A stretch of DNA of 25,198 nt from JBGOUJ01 sp041477005 (GCA_041477005.1 JBGOUJ010000031.1:1-25198); one strand, 5' to 3'. Numbered from the stretch's first letter, positions 7,700-16,068 are shown. Notes: generated by a model from the letters alone, not told the origin. Program-made: numbers and translations.

Positions 7700-8602
7700 C
7701 TATCGCCGATGCTCTTGATGCTCTTCGACCCTTTCGCGGCCAGACCGTGCTGCTTCCCGCTCGTGCTCAGAGCGTTCTCGCAGCTCATGCTGCTCGGCGC
7801 GACGGGGCGCTTCGTAGCGCTGAACGGTGTAGGGATGAACGTACGTGGGTCGATTGACCCAGGTCCGATTCCACCGGGTGTTGTTGATGATCACCGTGTG
7901 CGAATCCCACGCGAAGCGGTTGGCGCCCCAGCCCCACGGTCGAAAGGCAGGCCCGATCGTCACGCCGAATCCGAAGCCGATGGCGGAGCCCACCACGAAG
8001 CCGGCCCTCGGCCTGGCGTAAACGACCAACGGGTCATAGTATGGCACACAAATGAACGCCGGGTTCGCCGGCAGGATTTCAATATACGGACCGCTGTTCA
8101 CTACGACTTGCCCGTTGGTTCTCAGGTACCCGAAATCCCTGGCTCTCCGGCGCATCCTCTGCACCGCCTCCATCACTTCCTGAGGCTGCGCCAGAAAGGC
8201 GTTGCCCAGCTCGCTGGTCCAGCCCATGTCCCGTGCCATCATGTCGAGGACCGACGAAAAGGGAAGCAACGCCTGTACGCTGGGGTCCCACGGCAGCCGG
8301 TCGGCCGAAATGGCCCCGGCCAGGGCGTCGGGGGGAAGGTAATGGTGCTGATCCGCCCACCGGGCCGCATCGGGGATCTGGTCGGGCCACGTCGCCGCGG
8401 CAAGAACCTGCGCGAGCAATGGATCCGGGTATAACGCGATCCGCGAAACCAGCCGCTCGATCTCACCCGGCGGATACGATGGGGGCGCCTGGGCAAACGC
8501 CGGAACCGTGAATAATCCCGTTCCAGACATTACCGTGAGAATGGCCGTGATCACGAGAATGGCCGGTGTAACTCTTCTGATGGTCGCGTTTAGAAACTGC
8601 AT
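7700..8602 (-). CDS. DUF3300 family secreted protein
   Basis: A 300-residue protein of the uncharacterised DUF3300 family. The start at 8602 is chosen because AGGAGG stands nine bases before it and it opens directly into a signal peptide: basic start (MQFLNATIRR), hydrophobic stretch, and likely cleavage after VPAFA, before QAPPSYPPG. The frame stays open further upstream but that extension reads like non-coding sequence. The mature part begins with the family hallmark: EIERLVSRIALYPDPLLAQV, LAAATWPDQIPDAARW, and later WDPSVQALLPFSSVLDMM. A glycine-rich middle (VVGSAIGFGFGVTIG) could contact membrane. The C-terminal 50 residues are very rich in Arg, Glu and His. Members occur in the envelopes of Gram-negative bacteria; no function is established. 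It lies alone, with its own promoter candidate upstream. Confidence 0.85.
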   Translation of the reverse strand: MQFLNATIRRVTPAILVITAILTVMSGTGLFTVPAFAQAPPSYPPGEIERLVSRIALYPDPLLAQVLAAATWPDQIPDAARWADQHHYLPPDALAGAISADRLPWDPSVQALLPFSSVLDMMARDMGWTSELGNAFLAQPQEVMEAVQRMRRRARDFGYLRTNGQVVVNSGPYIEILPANPAFICVPYYDPLVVYARPRAGFVVGSAIGFGFGVTIGPAFRPWGWGANRFAWDSHTVIINNTRWNRTWVNRPTYVHPYTVQRYEAPRRAEQHELRERSEHEREAARSGRERVEEHQEHRR

Positions 8603-8641
8603 CGAACCTTTCCTCCTGGAGTCCCCCGATTCGTTTCTGAG

Positions 8642-8678
8642 TTGACCGACATCCGTCAAGATTAGACTATTGATTATA
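8642..8678 (-). promoter_or_regulatory. Promoter candidate with short inverted repeat upstream of the DUF3300 gene
   Basis: On the minus strand a perfect TATAAT lies at 8678-8673, about 70 bases before the DUF3300 start, within a small AT-rich patch. No good -35 box stands at the usual distance. In the expected leader, TTGAC/GTCAA arms (8642-8646 and 8655-8659, loop of eight) form an inverted repeat that could be an operator. Only the -10 box is convincing. Confidence 0.4.
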
Positions 8679-8783
8679 GAAGACAATGGATCGGCAGATG
8701 GCGGCATGAGACCGGAGCGGAACGATGGCGGCGCGCTCCCCTGCGGAGTCCATTGGGCTGTGCGTTTCGCGACGGCAACGCGT

Positions 8784-10076
8784 TTAGAGCGCGCCGATCG
8801 CGAGCAGGCGCCGGTCGGTCCGGAAATACCAACGGCCATCGGCGAGCGCCGGGGAGGCCAGGGTTCGGGCGTTCAGATGGTTCACCCGGAGCAGTTGGAA
8901 CTCCGGCCCAGCCTTCAGCACGAAGGTCTCCCCCTCGTCGTTGGTGAAAAACACCTTGCCGTCCACCGCTACCGGCGAGGCCGAGAACCCTTCGCGGTGC
9001 GCCTCCCCCAGCCGGCCCTGCCACATCGTCTTGCCGGTGCGGGCCTCCAGGCACGTCGCGATGCTCTGCATATCGTTCACCAGGTAAAGGTAATCTGCAT
9101 AAAGCAGCGGCGAAGGAACGAACGGCGAGCCGCGCGGGGTCTGCCAGACGATGTTCGTCCGGGTGACGTCGCCCGCGCCGCCGGGCCGGATCGCCAGCGT
9201 CGGACCAGCCCGGCCCGAGCTGCAAAAAAGCAGGCCGTGACCGGCTACCGGCGTGGGGATCACTTCAAACAGATTGCCGTCGGCCCGCCACAGCTCCTGG
9301 CCGGTGTCCGGGTGGTAGGCGTAGACCCGCTGCGCGCTGCTGACGATAATCTCCTCGCGGTCTCCGACCCGGATGGCCACTGGCGACCCCCACCCCACTG
9401 TTTCCTGCCGCTCCGTCCGCCAGACTGTTTTTCCCGTCTTCCGGTCAAGAGCGGCTACAAAAGACTGCGCCGGACGGCCTTGGTCCTGATAAAAGATGAC
9501 CTTGTCCCGGTAAAGCAGCGGCGAGCAGGCCGTGCCGTGATAGTTGTTCGCCTGCCCGAAAGTGCGGCTCCAAACAATCCGACCGTCGAAGTCCATGGCC
9601 ACGAGCCCCTGGTTCCCCAGGAACGCGTATACGCGCTCGCCATCGGTAGCCGGCGTCCCCGACGCCAAGCCGTTCTTGCGATTTGCACGTTCCGCGGGGG
9701 CATCCGGGGCGAAGGTCTCCCACAACACTTTGCCATCCTTTCGCCGCAGGCACACGATCTAGCGTCGCTGAGAATTGAGCGGCCAGACGCCGGAATCGTA
9801 CCCGGTGGTAAGGAAGATTCGGTCGGCCCAGAGTATCGGCGAGGAGTTGCCGCTGCCGGGGACCTCCACCGTCCAAATCACATTCTCGTGGTCCGACCAC
9901 GTGTCCGGATACCCGGCACCCTCCACCAGCCCTTGCCCGGACGGCCCCCGCCAACGCGGCCAATACCTCCGCGCTTCGCCTTCCATTTCGACCATTTGCA
10001 CCGGCTTGGGAGCCTGGGCACAAACGACGGTCGCGAGCAACACAAGGAGGGCGGTTCGGAGCAGAGGCCTTTGCAT
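8784..10076 (-). pseudogene. PQQ/BamB-like beta-propeller protein, interrupted by an in-frame TAG
   Basis: The frame encodes a secreted eight-bladed-propeller type protein of about 430 residues in two pieces. The first 105 residues (10076-9759) carry a signal peptide (MQRPLLRTALLVLLATVVCA) and the usual first blade (WPRWRGPSGQG, then VPGSGNSSPILWADRIFLTT). A TAG at 9761-9759 follows NSQRR. In the same frame the text resumes at once (IVCLRRKDGKVLWETFAPD) and runs to 8784 through blades such as TPATDGERVYAFLGNQGLVA, GSPVAIRVGDREEIIVSS and SPVAVDGKVFFTNDEGETF. The TAG is one base from CAG (Gln), GAG or TGG, so a point mutation or base-call error is the simplest reading. Restart at the GTG at 9755 would give a propeller lacking its signal peptide and first blade. 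Relatives occur in Acidobacteria and Planctomycetes; few have a known role and PQQ binding is not implied. Confidence 0.82.
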
Positions 10077-10117
10077 GAGGCCATTGTAGCGAGGGCCGCG
10101 ACGAGCCGCTTGAAGCG

Positions 10118-10228
10118 ATGCCGAGAGCGTCAGATAAGAACCAAGGCGATAGGCATTCCGAGAGCGTCAGACAGGAACCAAGGCAATCGACATTCCGAGA
10201 GCGTGAGACAAGAACCAAGGCAAAAGGC
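10118..10228. repeat. Three-copy 37-bp tandem repeat followed by an AAAGGC-rich tract
   Basis: Copies start at 10118, 10155 and 10192, each 37 bases, sharing CCGAGAGCGT, then A-rich AGAACCAAGGC, with a few differences per copy. Directly after the third copy, GGCAAA units repeat irregularly up to about 10255. Because 37 is not a multiple of three, any reading frame through the copies changes frame at each copy, so it is not a protein repeat. It lies between divergent genes. Confidence 0.85.
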
Positions 10229-10263
10229 AAAGTGCAAAAGGCAAAAGGCAAAAATCAGGGAGA

Positions 10264-10304
10264 CGCCGCTTCGCGGCGCGACACTTCTTTAATGCCCCTC
10301 GGGG
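10264..10304. other. Two adjacent GC-rich hairpins in a divergent intergenic region
   Basis: CGCCGC-TTC-GCGGCG (10264-10278) and CCCC-TC-GGGG (10295-10304) flank a short pyrimidine run (CTTCTTT). They resemble terminator parts but no gene runs into them from the left on the plus strand, and on the minus strand they lie upstream of a start. They may be a REP-like element or an insulator. Confidence 0.45.
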
Positions 10305-10344
10305 TGGGACGGTAAAAGGATGCCTCCTCCTTGATTCTTGCTTT

Positions 10345-10374
10345 TTGCCTTGCTTCTTTCATACGTGTCATACT
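10345..10374 (+). promoter_or_regulatory. Weak sigma-70-like promoter candidate for the aminotransferase gene
   Basis: TTGCCT (10345-10350) and CATACT (10369-10374) each match four of six consensus bases and stand 18 bases apart, about 35 bases before the start codon. The match is weak. Confidence 0.25.
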
Positions 10375-10409
10375 TGCCTTTGCGAGAGGGTTGACGGAGG
10401 AGGAAACGC

Positions 10410-11786
10410 ATGCCTCAGGCGCCGGTCAAAGCTCCATTCAGCGATACAGTCGCGCCGATCGCGACGACGGCTGCTTACCGCGCGGAATCGGCCGTTTCGC
10501 GACGGCTCTATGAAAGAGCAACTCGGGTGATGCCGGGCGGCAACACGCGACATTCCACCGCGCTGTTGCCGTATCCCGTCTATGTCAAAAGCGGCCGGGG
10601 CTGCCGCGTCATGGACGTGGAGGGAGAGGAGCGCATTGACTTCCTCAACAACTTTACATCCCTGATCCTCGGGCATGCGGATCCGCAGATCACGAGAGCC
10701 GTCCGGCAGCGGGTGGAGCTGGGCGTCTCCTTTACGATGCCCACCGAACACGAGGTCGAACTGGCGGAGCTGCTGGTCTCGAGGCTGCCCTATGTCGACC
10801 AGGTTCGCTTTTGCAACTCCGGCACCGAGGCGGTGATGTTCGCCGTCAAAGCGGCCAGGGCATTTACCGGCAGACCCAAGATCGCCAAATTTGAAGGAGC
10901 TTACCACGGCACTTCCGACTATGCACTGGTAAGCGAGGGGCCTTCTCCCGACCAGTGGGGCGATCCTGACGCTCCGGCCAGCGTGATCGAGCCGAGCTCG
11001 CCGCGCGGCGTCGCGCGTGATGTGGTCGTGCTGCCTTGGAACAACTTCCAGGCTTGCCAGCGGCTCATCGAGCGCCACAAGAACGACCTGGCGGCGGTGG
11101 TCGCCGATCCCTTGCCGGCCGGAATCGGATTGATCGCCCCGCGACCGGGCTTCCTGGAACTTCTGCGTGAAGAGACGGAGCGGCACGGCATTCTGCTGAT
11201 CTCCGATCAGGTGATGAGTTTTCGATTGTCGTATCACGGCGCGCTCGAAGAGCAGGGCATCCACCCGGACCTGACCAGCCTGGCAAAAATCATCGGCGGC
11301 GGCTTCCCGGTCGGGGCGGTGGGCGGGTCAGCCAAGGTCATGTCTGTCTTTGACCACACGGGGACGCTGAAAGTCCATCACGGAGGGACGTTGAATGGCA
11401 ACCCCGTCACGATGACGGCAGGGCTCGAAGCGATGAAACAAATGACGCCCGAAGCGTTCGAGCGGCTGAACGGCATGGGCGATTACCTTCGGGAGCGCCT
11501 GGTGCGGATGTTCTCGGATCGCCGGATCCCGGCCCAGGTGTGCGGAAAGGGCTCTCTTTTCATGGCGCACCTGACGGGCGAAGACCTGGTGGATTTCCGG
11601 TCGCTCAAGGCCTTCTCCCGGTCGAAACCGGTATACGGGGAGCTGTGCCACGAAATGCTCGGCCGAGGGATCGTGATCTCGCCGCGCGGCATCTTTGGTT
11701 GCCTCTCGACGCCGATGACGACCGCGGAGCCGGATGCCTTTGTGGAAGCGCTCGACCGATCCCTCGCCGCTCTGGGTTACCGCTAG
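10410..11786 (+). CDS. Class III PLP-dependent aminotransferase, glutamate-1-semialdehyde aminomutase-like
   Basis: A 458-residue enzyme of PLP fold type I, class III. Visible features: PGGNTRHSTALLPYPVYVKS at 42-61, typical of the GSAM (HemL) branch; NSGTEAVMFAVKAAR (136-150) for the PLP phosphate; FEGAYHGTSDY (161-171); ISDQVMSFR (265-272), where D266 pairs with the PLP ring; and SLAKIIGGGFPVGAVGG, with K293 as the Schiff-base lysine. True HemL has Asp-Glu where this has Asp-Gln, and the stretch DPLPAGIGLIAP (233-244) also differs, so a role in tetrapyrrole synthesis is doubtful. It more likely works on another amino or keto acid. A strong ribosome binding site (GGAGGAGG) precedes the ATG. 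The stop codon shares the palindrome CTAG with the stop of the convergent dehydrogenase gene. Confidence 0.85.
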   Translation: MPQAPVKAPFSDTVAPIATTAAYRAESAVSRRLYERATRVMPGGNTRHSTALLPYPVYVKSGRGCRVMDVEGEERIDFLNNFTSLILGHADPQITRAVRQRVELGVSFTMPTEHEVELAELLVSRLPYVDQVRFCNSGTEAVMFAVKAARAFTGRPKIAKFEGAYHGTSDYALVSEGPSPDQWGDPDAPASVIEPSSPRGVARDVVVLPWNNFQACQRLIERHKNDLAAVVADPLPAGIGLIAPRPGFLELLREETERHGILLISDQVMSFRLSYHGALEEQGIHPDLTSLAKIIGGGFPVGAVGGSAKVMSVFDHTGTLKVHHGGTLNGNPVTMTAGLEAMKQMTPEAFERLNGMGDYLRERLVRMFSDRRIPAQVCGKGSLFMAHLTGEDLVDFRSLKAFSRSKPVYGELCHEMLGRGIVISPRGIFGCLSTPMTTAEPDAFVEALDRSLAALGYR

Positions 11787-12808
11787 CCGCCGCTCAACTG
11801 CTCCGGACTCAAAGCATTCAAGAGCGGCCGGCCGTTCAGGAAACGCTCGACATTTTGGGTAAGAATATCCCAGACTCGCCCGAGGAAGTGCTGGCTCAGG
11901 CTCGACCCGGCGATGTGCGGGGTGAGGATCACGTTGGGGAATGCCCAGAGGGGATGATCGGGCGGCAGAGGATAGTGGTAATGTGTATCGAGGGCCGCTC
12001 CGGCGATCCATCCCTCGCGCAGCGCTCGCAGCAGCGCATTCTCCTGGATGATTCGTCCCCGGGCCGGATTCAACACGAAGGCGGTGCGGGGCAGCGCCCG
12101 CAACTCGCTCTCCCCGATGAGACCTTCGGTGCTCCGCGCCAGCGGCATGGTCACAATCAGAAAGTCCAGCTCCGAGAGGAACGCCGGCGTTTCCGCCGGG
12201 CCGTAGACCTTGTGCGGCAGCACGCCCTCCGGATCGCCAGTGCCGGGCACGCAGTACACTTCGCCGATCGGCCCGATCGGCCGCCGGGCGAGCACATGAA
12301 CCCTCATGCCGAGCAAGCGCGCCAGCCTGGCTGTTTCCCGCCCCAGGCCGCCGTAACCCCACAATCCCACCGTCAGGCCCCGGATCTCGCGTTGGAACTC
12401 GGCCGAGTCTCCAAAGAAGATTTTCGCCTCCTGGTTGCGGATCATCTGGCGCAGGTTGCGCGCCAGGTTCACCATCATGGAGATGTTCCATTCGGCGACC
12501 GGGACGTCATAGCAGCCGCGGGCATTGGAAACGCGAATGCCTCGAGCCGGCAGGTCGAGAGCGTAGAGGTGCTCGTATCCGGCCGAGGTGATCTGAATCC
12601 ACTTCAAGCTCCGCAGGTCCGAAAAATTCTTGGGCGTGCGCGCGCAGAAAAGGACTCGCGCGCCGTAGAGCAGCTCGGGGGGCAGGGGCCTCGATTTTTC
12701 CTGCGGCTCCGCCACCAGTGTGACTTTCACGCCGGGCATCGCCTGCAGCCGCGCCAGGGCGGTGTTCTCCACGGCTACGTCGACGAGTATCTCTGTGGGG
12801 TCTTTCAT
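11783..12808 (-). CDS. D-isomer-specific 2-hydroxyacid dehydrogenase-like protein
   Basis: A 341-residue protein with the two-domain layout of NAD(P)-dependent D-2-hydroxyacid dehydrogenases. The dinucleotide motif is GLWGYGGLGRETARLARLLG (148-167), preceded by the domain-linking RGCYDVPVAEWNISMMV. The catalytic Arg (R250 in LNPARGRII) and His (H298 in LTPHIAGSS) are present. The glutamate that raises the pKa of this His, normally just before the Pro of the ...EP motif, is Tyr here (Y279 in LDTHYHYPLPPDHPLW). The protein may still act on a 2-keto or 2-hydroxy acid with altered chemistry, or have another role. GAGG stands just before the start. The gene converges on the aminotransferase gene with a four-base overlap; a shared pathway is possible, but convergent genes are not an operon. 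Confidence 0.87.
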   Translation of the reverse strand: MKDPTEILVDVAVENTALARLQAMPGVKVTLVAEPQEKSRPLPPELLYGARVLFCARTPKNFSDLRSLKWIQITSAGYEHLYALDLPARGIRVSNARGCYDVPVAEWNISMMVNLARNLRQMIRNQEAKIFFGDSAEFQREIRGLTVGLWGYGGLGRETARLARLLGMRVHVLARRPIGPIGEVYCVPGTGDPEGVLPHKVYGPAETPAFLSELDFLIVTMPLARSTEGLIGESELRALPRTAFVLNPARGRIIQENALLRALREGWIAGAALDTHYHYPLPPDHPLWAFPNVILTPHIAGSSLSQHFLGRVWDILTQNVERFLNGRPLLNALSPEQLSGG

Positions 12809-13117
12809 TTCCTCGGTCGCGCGAGCGATTCAGGATAGCACTCCGGCCTTCAGCAGCGGATTCGAGATGGGAACTTCTCGATTGTAGACCCGAATTCACC
12901 GCGGAGCCGCGGAGGCGCAGAGATCTCCTGTTCTTAGCCCTTCATGTAAGATGCGCCGTCACGCGCACTCTGCGGCTGATTTGGTAAGCTTCAGCATGAG
13001 ACCGTCCTGCTGGAAAAAGCGGTACAGAAGCTGGAGGTGCTCCCTGCGAGTTGCGAAGGCTGAAAACAGCAAACGTCGGATTGTGACCTTGTTTGCACGC
13101 CGATTAGTTGACGAAGC
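12809..13117. other. Divergent intergenic region upstream of the Ehr operon, with a GC-rich short repeat
   Basis: 309 bases between the dehydrogenase start (minus) and the hyfB-like start (plus). At 12897-12922 is CACCGCGGAGCCGCGGAGGC followed by GCAGAG: a tandem CCGCGGAG repeat of the kind scattered between genes in Acidobacteria and Planctomycetes. Promoters for both flanking genes should be here, but no convincing -35/-10 pair was seen. The minus frame through 13070-12959 (FATRREHLQLLYRFFQQDG) has protein-like composition but no recognised match. Confidence 0.45.
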
Positions 13118-15124
13118 ATGAGGTCGCTGCCGATCACAGGGTTCTTCACTGCCGCGTTGGCTGCCTATTTTCTTGGGGCCGCGGCGGGCGCGGCAAGGGC
13201 GCGACGCGTCACCTTCAGCCTGGGGGTGGCGGGCGGCCTGCTGGAGGGCCTGGCCGCAGCCCTGAACCTTCTCTCGGGAGCCGATACCCGCTGGGTGCTG
13301 CCATCCGGGGTACCCTATCTCTCCTATAGCTTCCGACTCGACGCGCTGGCATCCTTCTTCCACCTCGGCCTCGCTCTGCTGGCGTTCTGCGTGTCCGTGT
13401 ACTCTTTCGGGTACATCCGTGACGGGATTGTCGGCTGTTTCTACAACCTGCTGTTGGGCAGCATGGCGGTGGTGTTCACGGCCTCCAACGCTTTCTTCTT
13501 CCTGATCGCGTGGGAGGTGATGGCGCTGGCCGCCTACGCCCTGGTCAGCTACGACCATGAGAACGAAAGCACGCGAGGGGCGGGCATTCTCTTCTTCATC
13601 ATGTCGCATGCGGGAACCGGGTGCCTGATTCTCGGCTTCCTGCTTCTGTTCCACGCCGCGGGCGGTTATGAGTTCGCCCGCTTCCATGCGATCGGCGCGC
13701 GGCTTTCGCCAGGGGAGAAAAATGCGGCCTTTCTGCTGTTCTTGGCCGGATTCGGAGTGAAGGCGGGGATCATTCCTCTGCACATCTGGCTCCCGGCGGC
13801 GCATCCGGTGGCTCCGAGCAACGTGTCGGCCCTGATGTCCGGAATCATGATCAAGACGGGAATCTACGGCCTGGCGCGCGTGCTGTTCGACTTTCTGACG
13901 CCGGCCCCGCGCTGGTGGGGCGCGCTGGTCCTGGCCGTCGGAATCGTCTCGGGGCTTCTGGGCGTGCTCTACGCCTTGATGGAACACGACCTGAAACGCC
14001 TGCTTGCCTACCACAGCATCGAAAACATCGGCATTATTCTTCTCGGCTTCGGTGGGGCGGTGATGTTTCAGGCCTCCGGCCACCCCACGCTGGCGGCCGT
14101 TGCCCTGATCGCGGGGTTGTATCACACGCTCAACCACGCGATCTTCAAGGCGCTTCTGTTCCTGGGCGCCGGGGCGGTGCTGCACTCCACCCACACCCGA
14201 AACATGGATGCGATGGGGGGACTAATTCGCCGCATGCCAAGGACCGCGCTGTATTTCCTGGTGGGTTCGATCGCCATCTCGGGCCTGCCCCCGCTCAACG
14301 GCTTTGTGAGCGAGTGGCTGACCTACCAGGCGCTTCTGGCGGGCTTCGGAACCACCAAGAGCCTGGTGCGTGTCATCTTCCCCATCGCCGGGTCGCTGCT
14401 GGCCCTGACCGCCGCGCTGGCCGCGGCCTGTTTCGTCAAGGCCTTTGGGATCACGTTTCTGGCCCTGCCCCGCAGCGAACAGGCCGAGAAAGCCCACGAG
14501 GCAAGCTTCTCGATGCGGGCCGGCATGTTTGTCCTGGCGGCGTGCTGTGTCGTGCTGGGATTGGGGGCGCCGTGGTTCCTGCCGGTCTTCGACCCCATTA
14601 CCCGTTCTCTGCTGGGATCGGCCGTAAGCTCGACCCTTGTCGGCAGCGGCGGTTTTGTAATGGTCGCCGGCTCGGCCCGGGCGGGGTCGGTCTCGCCGCT
14701 CGGCATCGCCGGGATGCTGGTGGCGCTGGCGGCGGCGCCGGCACTGCTTTGGGTGCTCTGGTCTCGCGGGACCCGCCGTACTCTCGGCCCGGTGTGGGAC
14801 TGCGGCCTCCAGCGGGTGACTGCCGCCAACCAATACACGGCGACGGCGTTCTCCAAACCGATCCGGATGATTTTCGCGGCCCTCTACCGGCCTACGCGGG
14901 CAATCGAGGCGGCGTTTGAGGTCTCGCCCTATTTCCCCAAGGCCATCCATTTTGAGAGCGGGATCGAGCCGGCCTTCGAGAAGCGGCTCTACGATCCCTT
15001 CAAGGAATGGGTCCTGGCGCTCGCCGCCCGCTTCCGGCCGATCCAGGCGGGAAGCGTCCATGCCTATCTGGCTTACATCTTCGTAGCCCTGATCCTGCTG
15101 CTGCTGTTTGGAGCGCGGCCATGA
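13118..15124 (+). CDS. hyfB: HyfB/HycC-like proton-translocating antiporter subunit of an Ehr-type complex
   Basis: A 668-residue membrane protein of the NuoL/Mrp antiporter family, close in length to E. coli HyfB, with about 14-16 helices. The residues of the ion path are kept: E133 (LIAWEVMALAAY), K215 (GFGVKAGIIPLHIWLPAAHP), K246 (SGIMIKTGIYGLAR) and K344 (LNHAIFKALLFLGAGAV), with H-rich surroundings. The long C-terminal tail (RAIEAAFEVSPYFPKAIHFE) is typical for HyfB. In group-4 hydrogenases and complex I these subunits move protons, driven by the redox arm. It opens a six-gene operon; its stop overlaps the next start (ATGA). No Shine-Dalgarno sequence precedes the ATG, so another start a few codons away is possible. 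The symbol reflects homology to the hydrogenase-4 subunit only, because the catalytic subunit lacks the NiFe ligands. Confidence 0.92.
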   Translation: MRSLPITGFFTAALAAYFLGAAAGAARARRVTFSLGVAGGLLEGLAAALNLLSGADTRWVLPSGVPYLSYSFRLDALASFFHLGLALLAFCVSVYSFGYIRDGIVGCFYNLLLGSMAVVFTASNAFFFLIAWEVMALAAYALVSYDHENESTRGAGILFFIMSHAGTGCLILGFLLLFHAAGGYEFARFHAIGARLSPGEKNAAFLLFLAGFGVKAGIIPLHIWLPAAHPVAPSNVSALMSGIMIKTGIYGLARVLFDFLTPAPRWWGALVLAVGIVSGLLGVLYALMEHDLKRLLAYHSIENIGIILLGFGGAVMFQASGHPTLAAVALIAGLYHTLNHAIFKALLFLGAGAVLHSTHTRNMDAMGGLIRRMPRTALYFLVGSIAISGLPPLNGFVSEWLTYQALLAGFGTTKSLVRVIFPIAGSLLALTAALAAACFVKAFGITFLALPRSEQAEKAHEASFSMRAGMFVLAACCVVLGLGAPWFLPVFDPITRSLLGSAVSSTLVGSGGFVMVAGSARAGSVSPLGIAGMLVALAAAPALLWVLWSRGTRRTLGPVWDCGLQRVTAANQYTATAFSKPIRMIFAALYRPTRAIEAAFEVSPYFPKAIHFESGIEPAFEKRLYDPFKEWVLALAARFRPIQAGSVHAYLAYIFVALILLLLFGARP

Positions 15125-16062
15125 GCCGGACCGTGCTCGCTTGCCTGTTGCAGTTGGCGCTGCTGTTGCTGGTGGCCCCCCTGGCCAGCGGCATCATCAA
15201 GACACTTAAAGCCAGGCTGCAAACGCGACGGGGACCCGGGATCCTGCAGCCCTGCCACGATCTTGTCAAGCTTTGGCGGAAGGACATGGTGATACCGGAC
15301 TCCGCGTCCTGGATCTTCTCGGCCGCGCCCCACGTGGTGTTCCTGACCGCGGCGGCGGTGGGCTTGATGGTTCCGATGATCGCTCTGGACGTCCCGCTGG
15401 GCCTGTTCGGAGACGCGCTGGCGGTGATCTACTTGTTGGGACTGGCCCGCTTCTTTCTGGCGCTAGCGGGGCTGGACGCCGGCACCGCTTTCGGCGGCCT
15501 GGGCAGCAGCCGCGAAATGACGCTTTCGGCGCTGGCGGAACCCGCCATGATGCTGGCGATTTTCACCGTTGCCATTGGCGCCGGCTCCACCAACTTGACC
15601 GAGGTCGCCCGCTCGGCCGTTGGCCAGAGCTGGCGGTTTCTGGCGCCTTCGCAGATCCTGGCGTTTTCCGCGCTGTTCATCGTATTGATCGCCGAGACCG
15701 GCCGTATCCCGGTGGACAACCCGGCGACGCATCTCGAACTGACGATGATCCATGAAGCAATGATTCTGGAATACTCCGGCCGTTACCTGGCCCTGATCGA
15801 GTGGGGCGCCTCGATCAAGCAACTGGTCCTGATGACCCTGCTGGTCAACGCCTTCTTTCCGTTTGGGCTGAGCGTGTCATGGAAAGCGCCGGACCTGGCC
15901 GTCGCGGTGGGCGTTTACCTAGCCAAGCTGCTGGCGCTTTGCGCGCTGATCGTGCTGGTGGAGACAAGCAATGCCAAGCTGCGGCTGTTTCGCGTGCCGG
16001 AGTTGCTGGCCGTGGCGTTTATCCTCGGCGCCCTGGCGCTGATCTCGAGTTTCTTGTTCTGA
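15121..16062 (+). CDS. hyfC: HyfC/HycD-like (NuoH-type) membrane subunit
   Basis: A 313-residue, eight-helix protein of the NuoH/HyfC family that anchors the hydrophilic arm to the membrane. Hallmarks: TRRGPGILQPCHDLVKLWRK (38-57) on the cytoplasmic side, AETGRIPVDNPATHLELTMI (196 onward), HEAMILEYSGRYLALIEWG, and ETSNAKLRLFRVPELL near the end. The conserved acidic residues of the E-channel (in ETGRIPVDNP and HLELTMIHEAMILEY) are present. The start ATG at 15121 overlaps the preceding stop by four bases, with GGAG seven to eight bases upstream. A longer frame beginning at 15007 exists but its first 38 residues lie inside hyfB and are not protein-like. In complex I this subunit forms part of the quinone cavity; in hydrogenases it relays conformational change to the pumps. 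Confidence 0.93.
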   Translation: MSRTVLACLLQLALLLLVAPLASGIIKTLKARLQTRRGPGILQPCHDLVKLWRKDMVIPDSASWIFSAAPHVVFLTAAAVGLMVPMIALDVPLGLFGDALAVIYLLGLARFFLALAGLDAGTAFGGLGSSREMTLSALAEPAMMLAIFTVAIGAGSTNLTEVARSAVGQSWRFLAPSQILAFSALFIVLIAETGRIPVDNPATHLELTMIHEAMILEYSGRYLALIEWGASIKQLVLMTLLVNAFFPFGLSVSWKAPDLAVAVGVYLAKLLALCALIVLVETSNAKLRLFRVPELLAVAFILGALALISSFLF

Positions 16063-16068
16063 GGCGTG

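Noticed and set aside
8603..8839. N-terminal extension of the DUF3300 protein
   Set aside because: It would bury the signal peptide and cover the promoter candidate; a good ribosome binding site precedes 8602.
9759..9761. Selenocysteine or programmed readthrough at the internal stop
   Set aside because: The codon is TAG, not TGA, and the family has no such residue at this place; recoding would need genome-wide support.
10118..10228. CRISPR array
   Set aside because: The 37-bp copies are directly adjacent with no spacers, only three in number and diverged.
8670..10292. Plus-strand open frame of 540 codons opposite the beta-propeller gene
   Set aside because: Antisense shadow; the minus strand shows clear propeller blades, and the last part runs through the tandem repeat.
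10264..10304. Intrinsic terminator
   Set aside because: The hairpins lie upstream of both flanking genes, so there is no transcript for them to end.
12959..14194. Minus-strand open frame of 411 codons under the hyfB-like gene
   Set aside because: Mostly antisense to conserved membrane helices and of Arg/Gln/Glu-rich shadow composition; only its last 35 residues lie outside hyfB and match nothing recognised.
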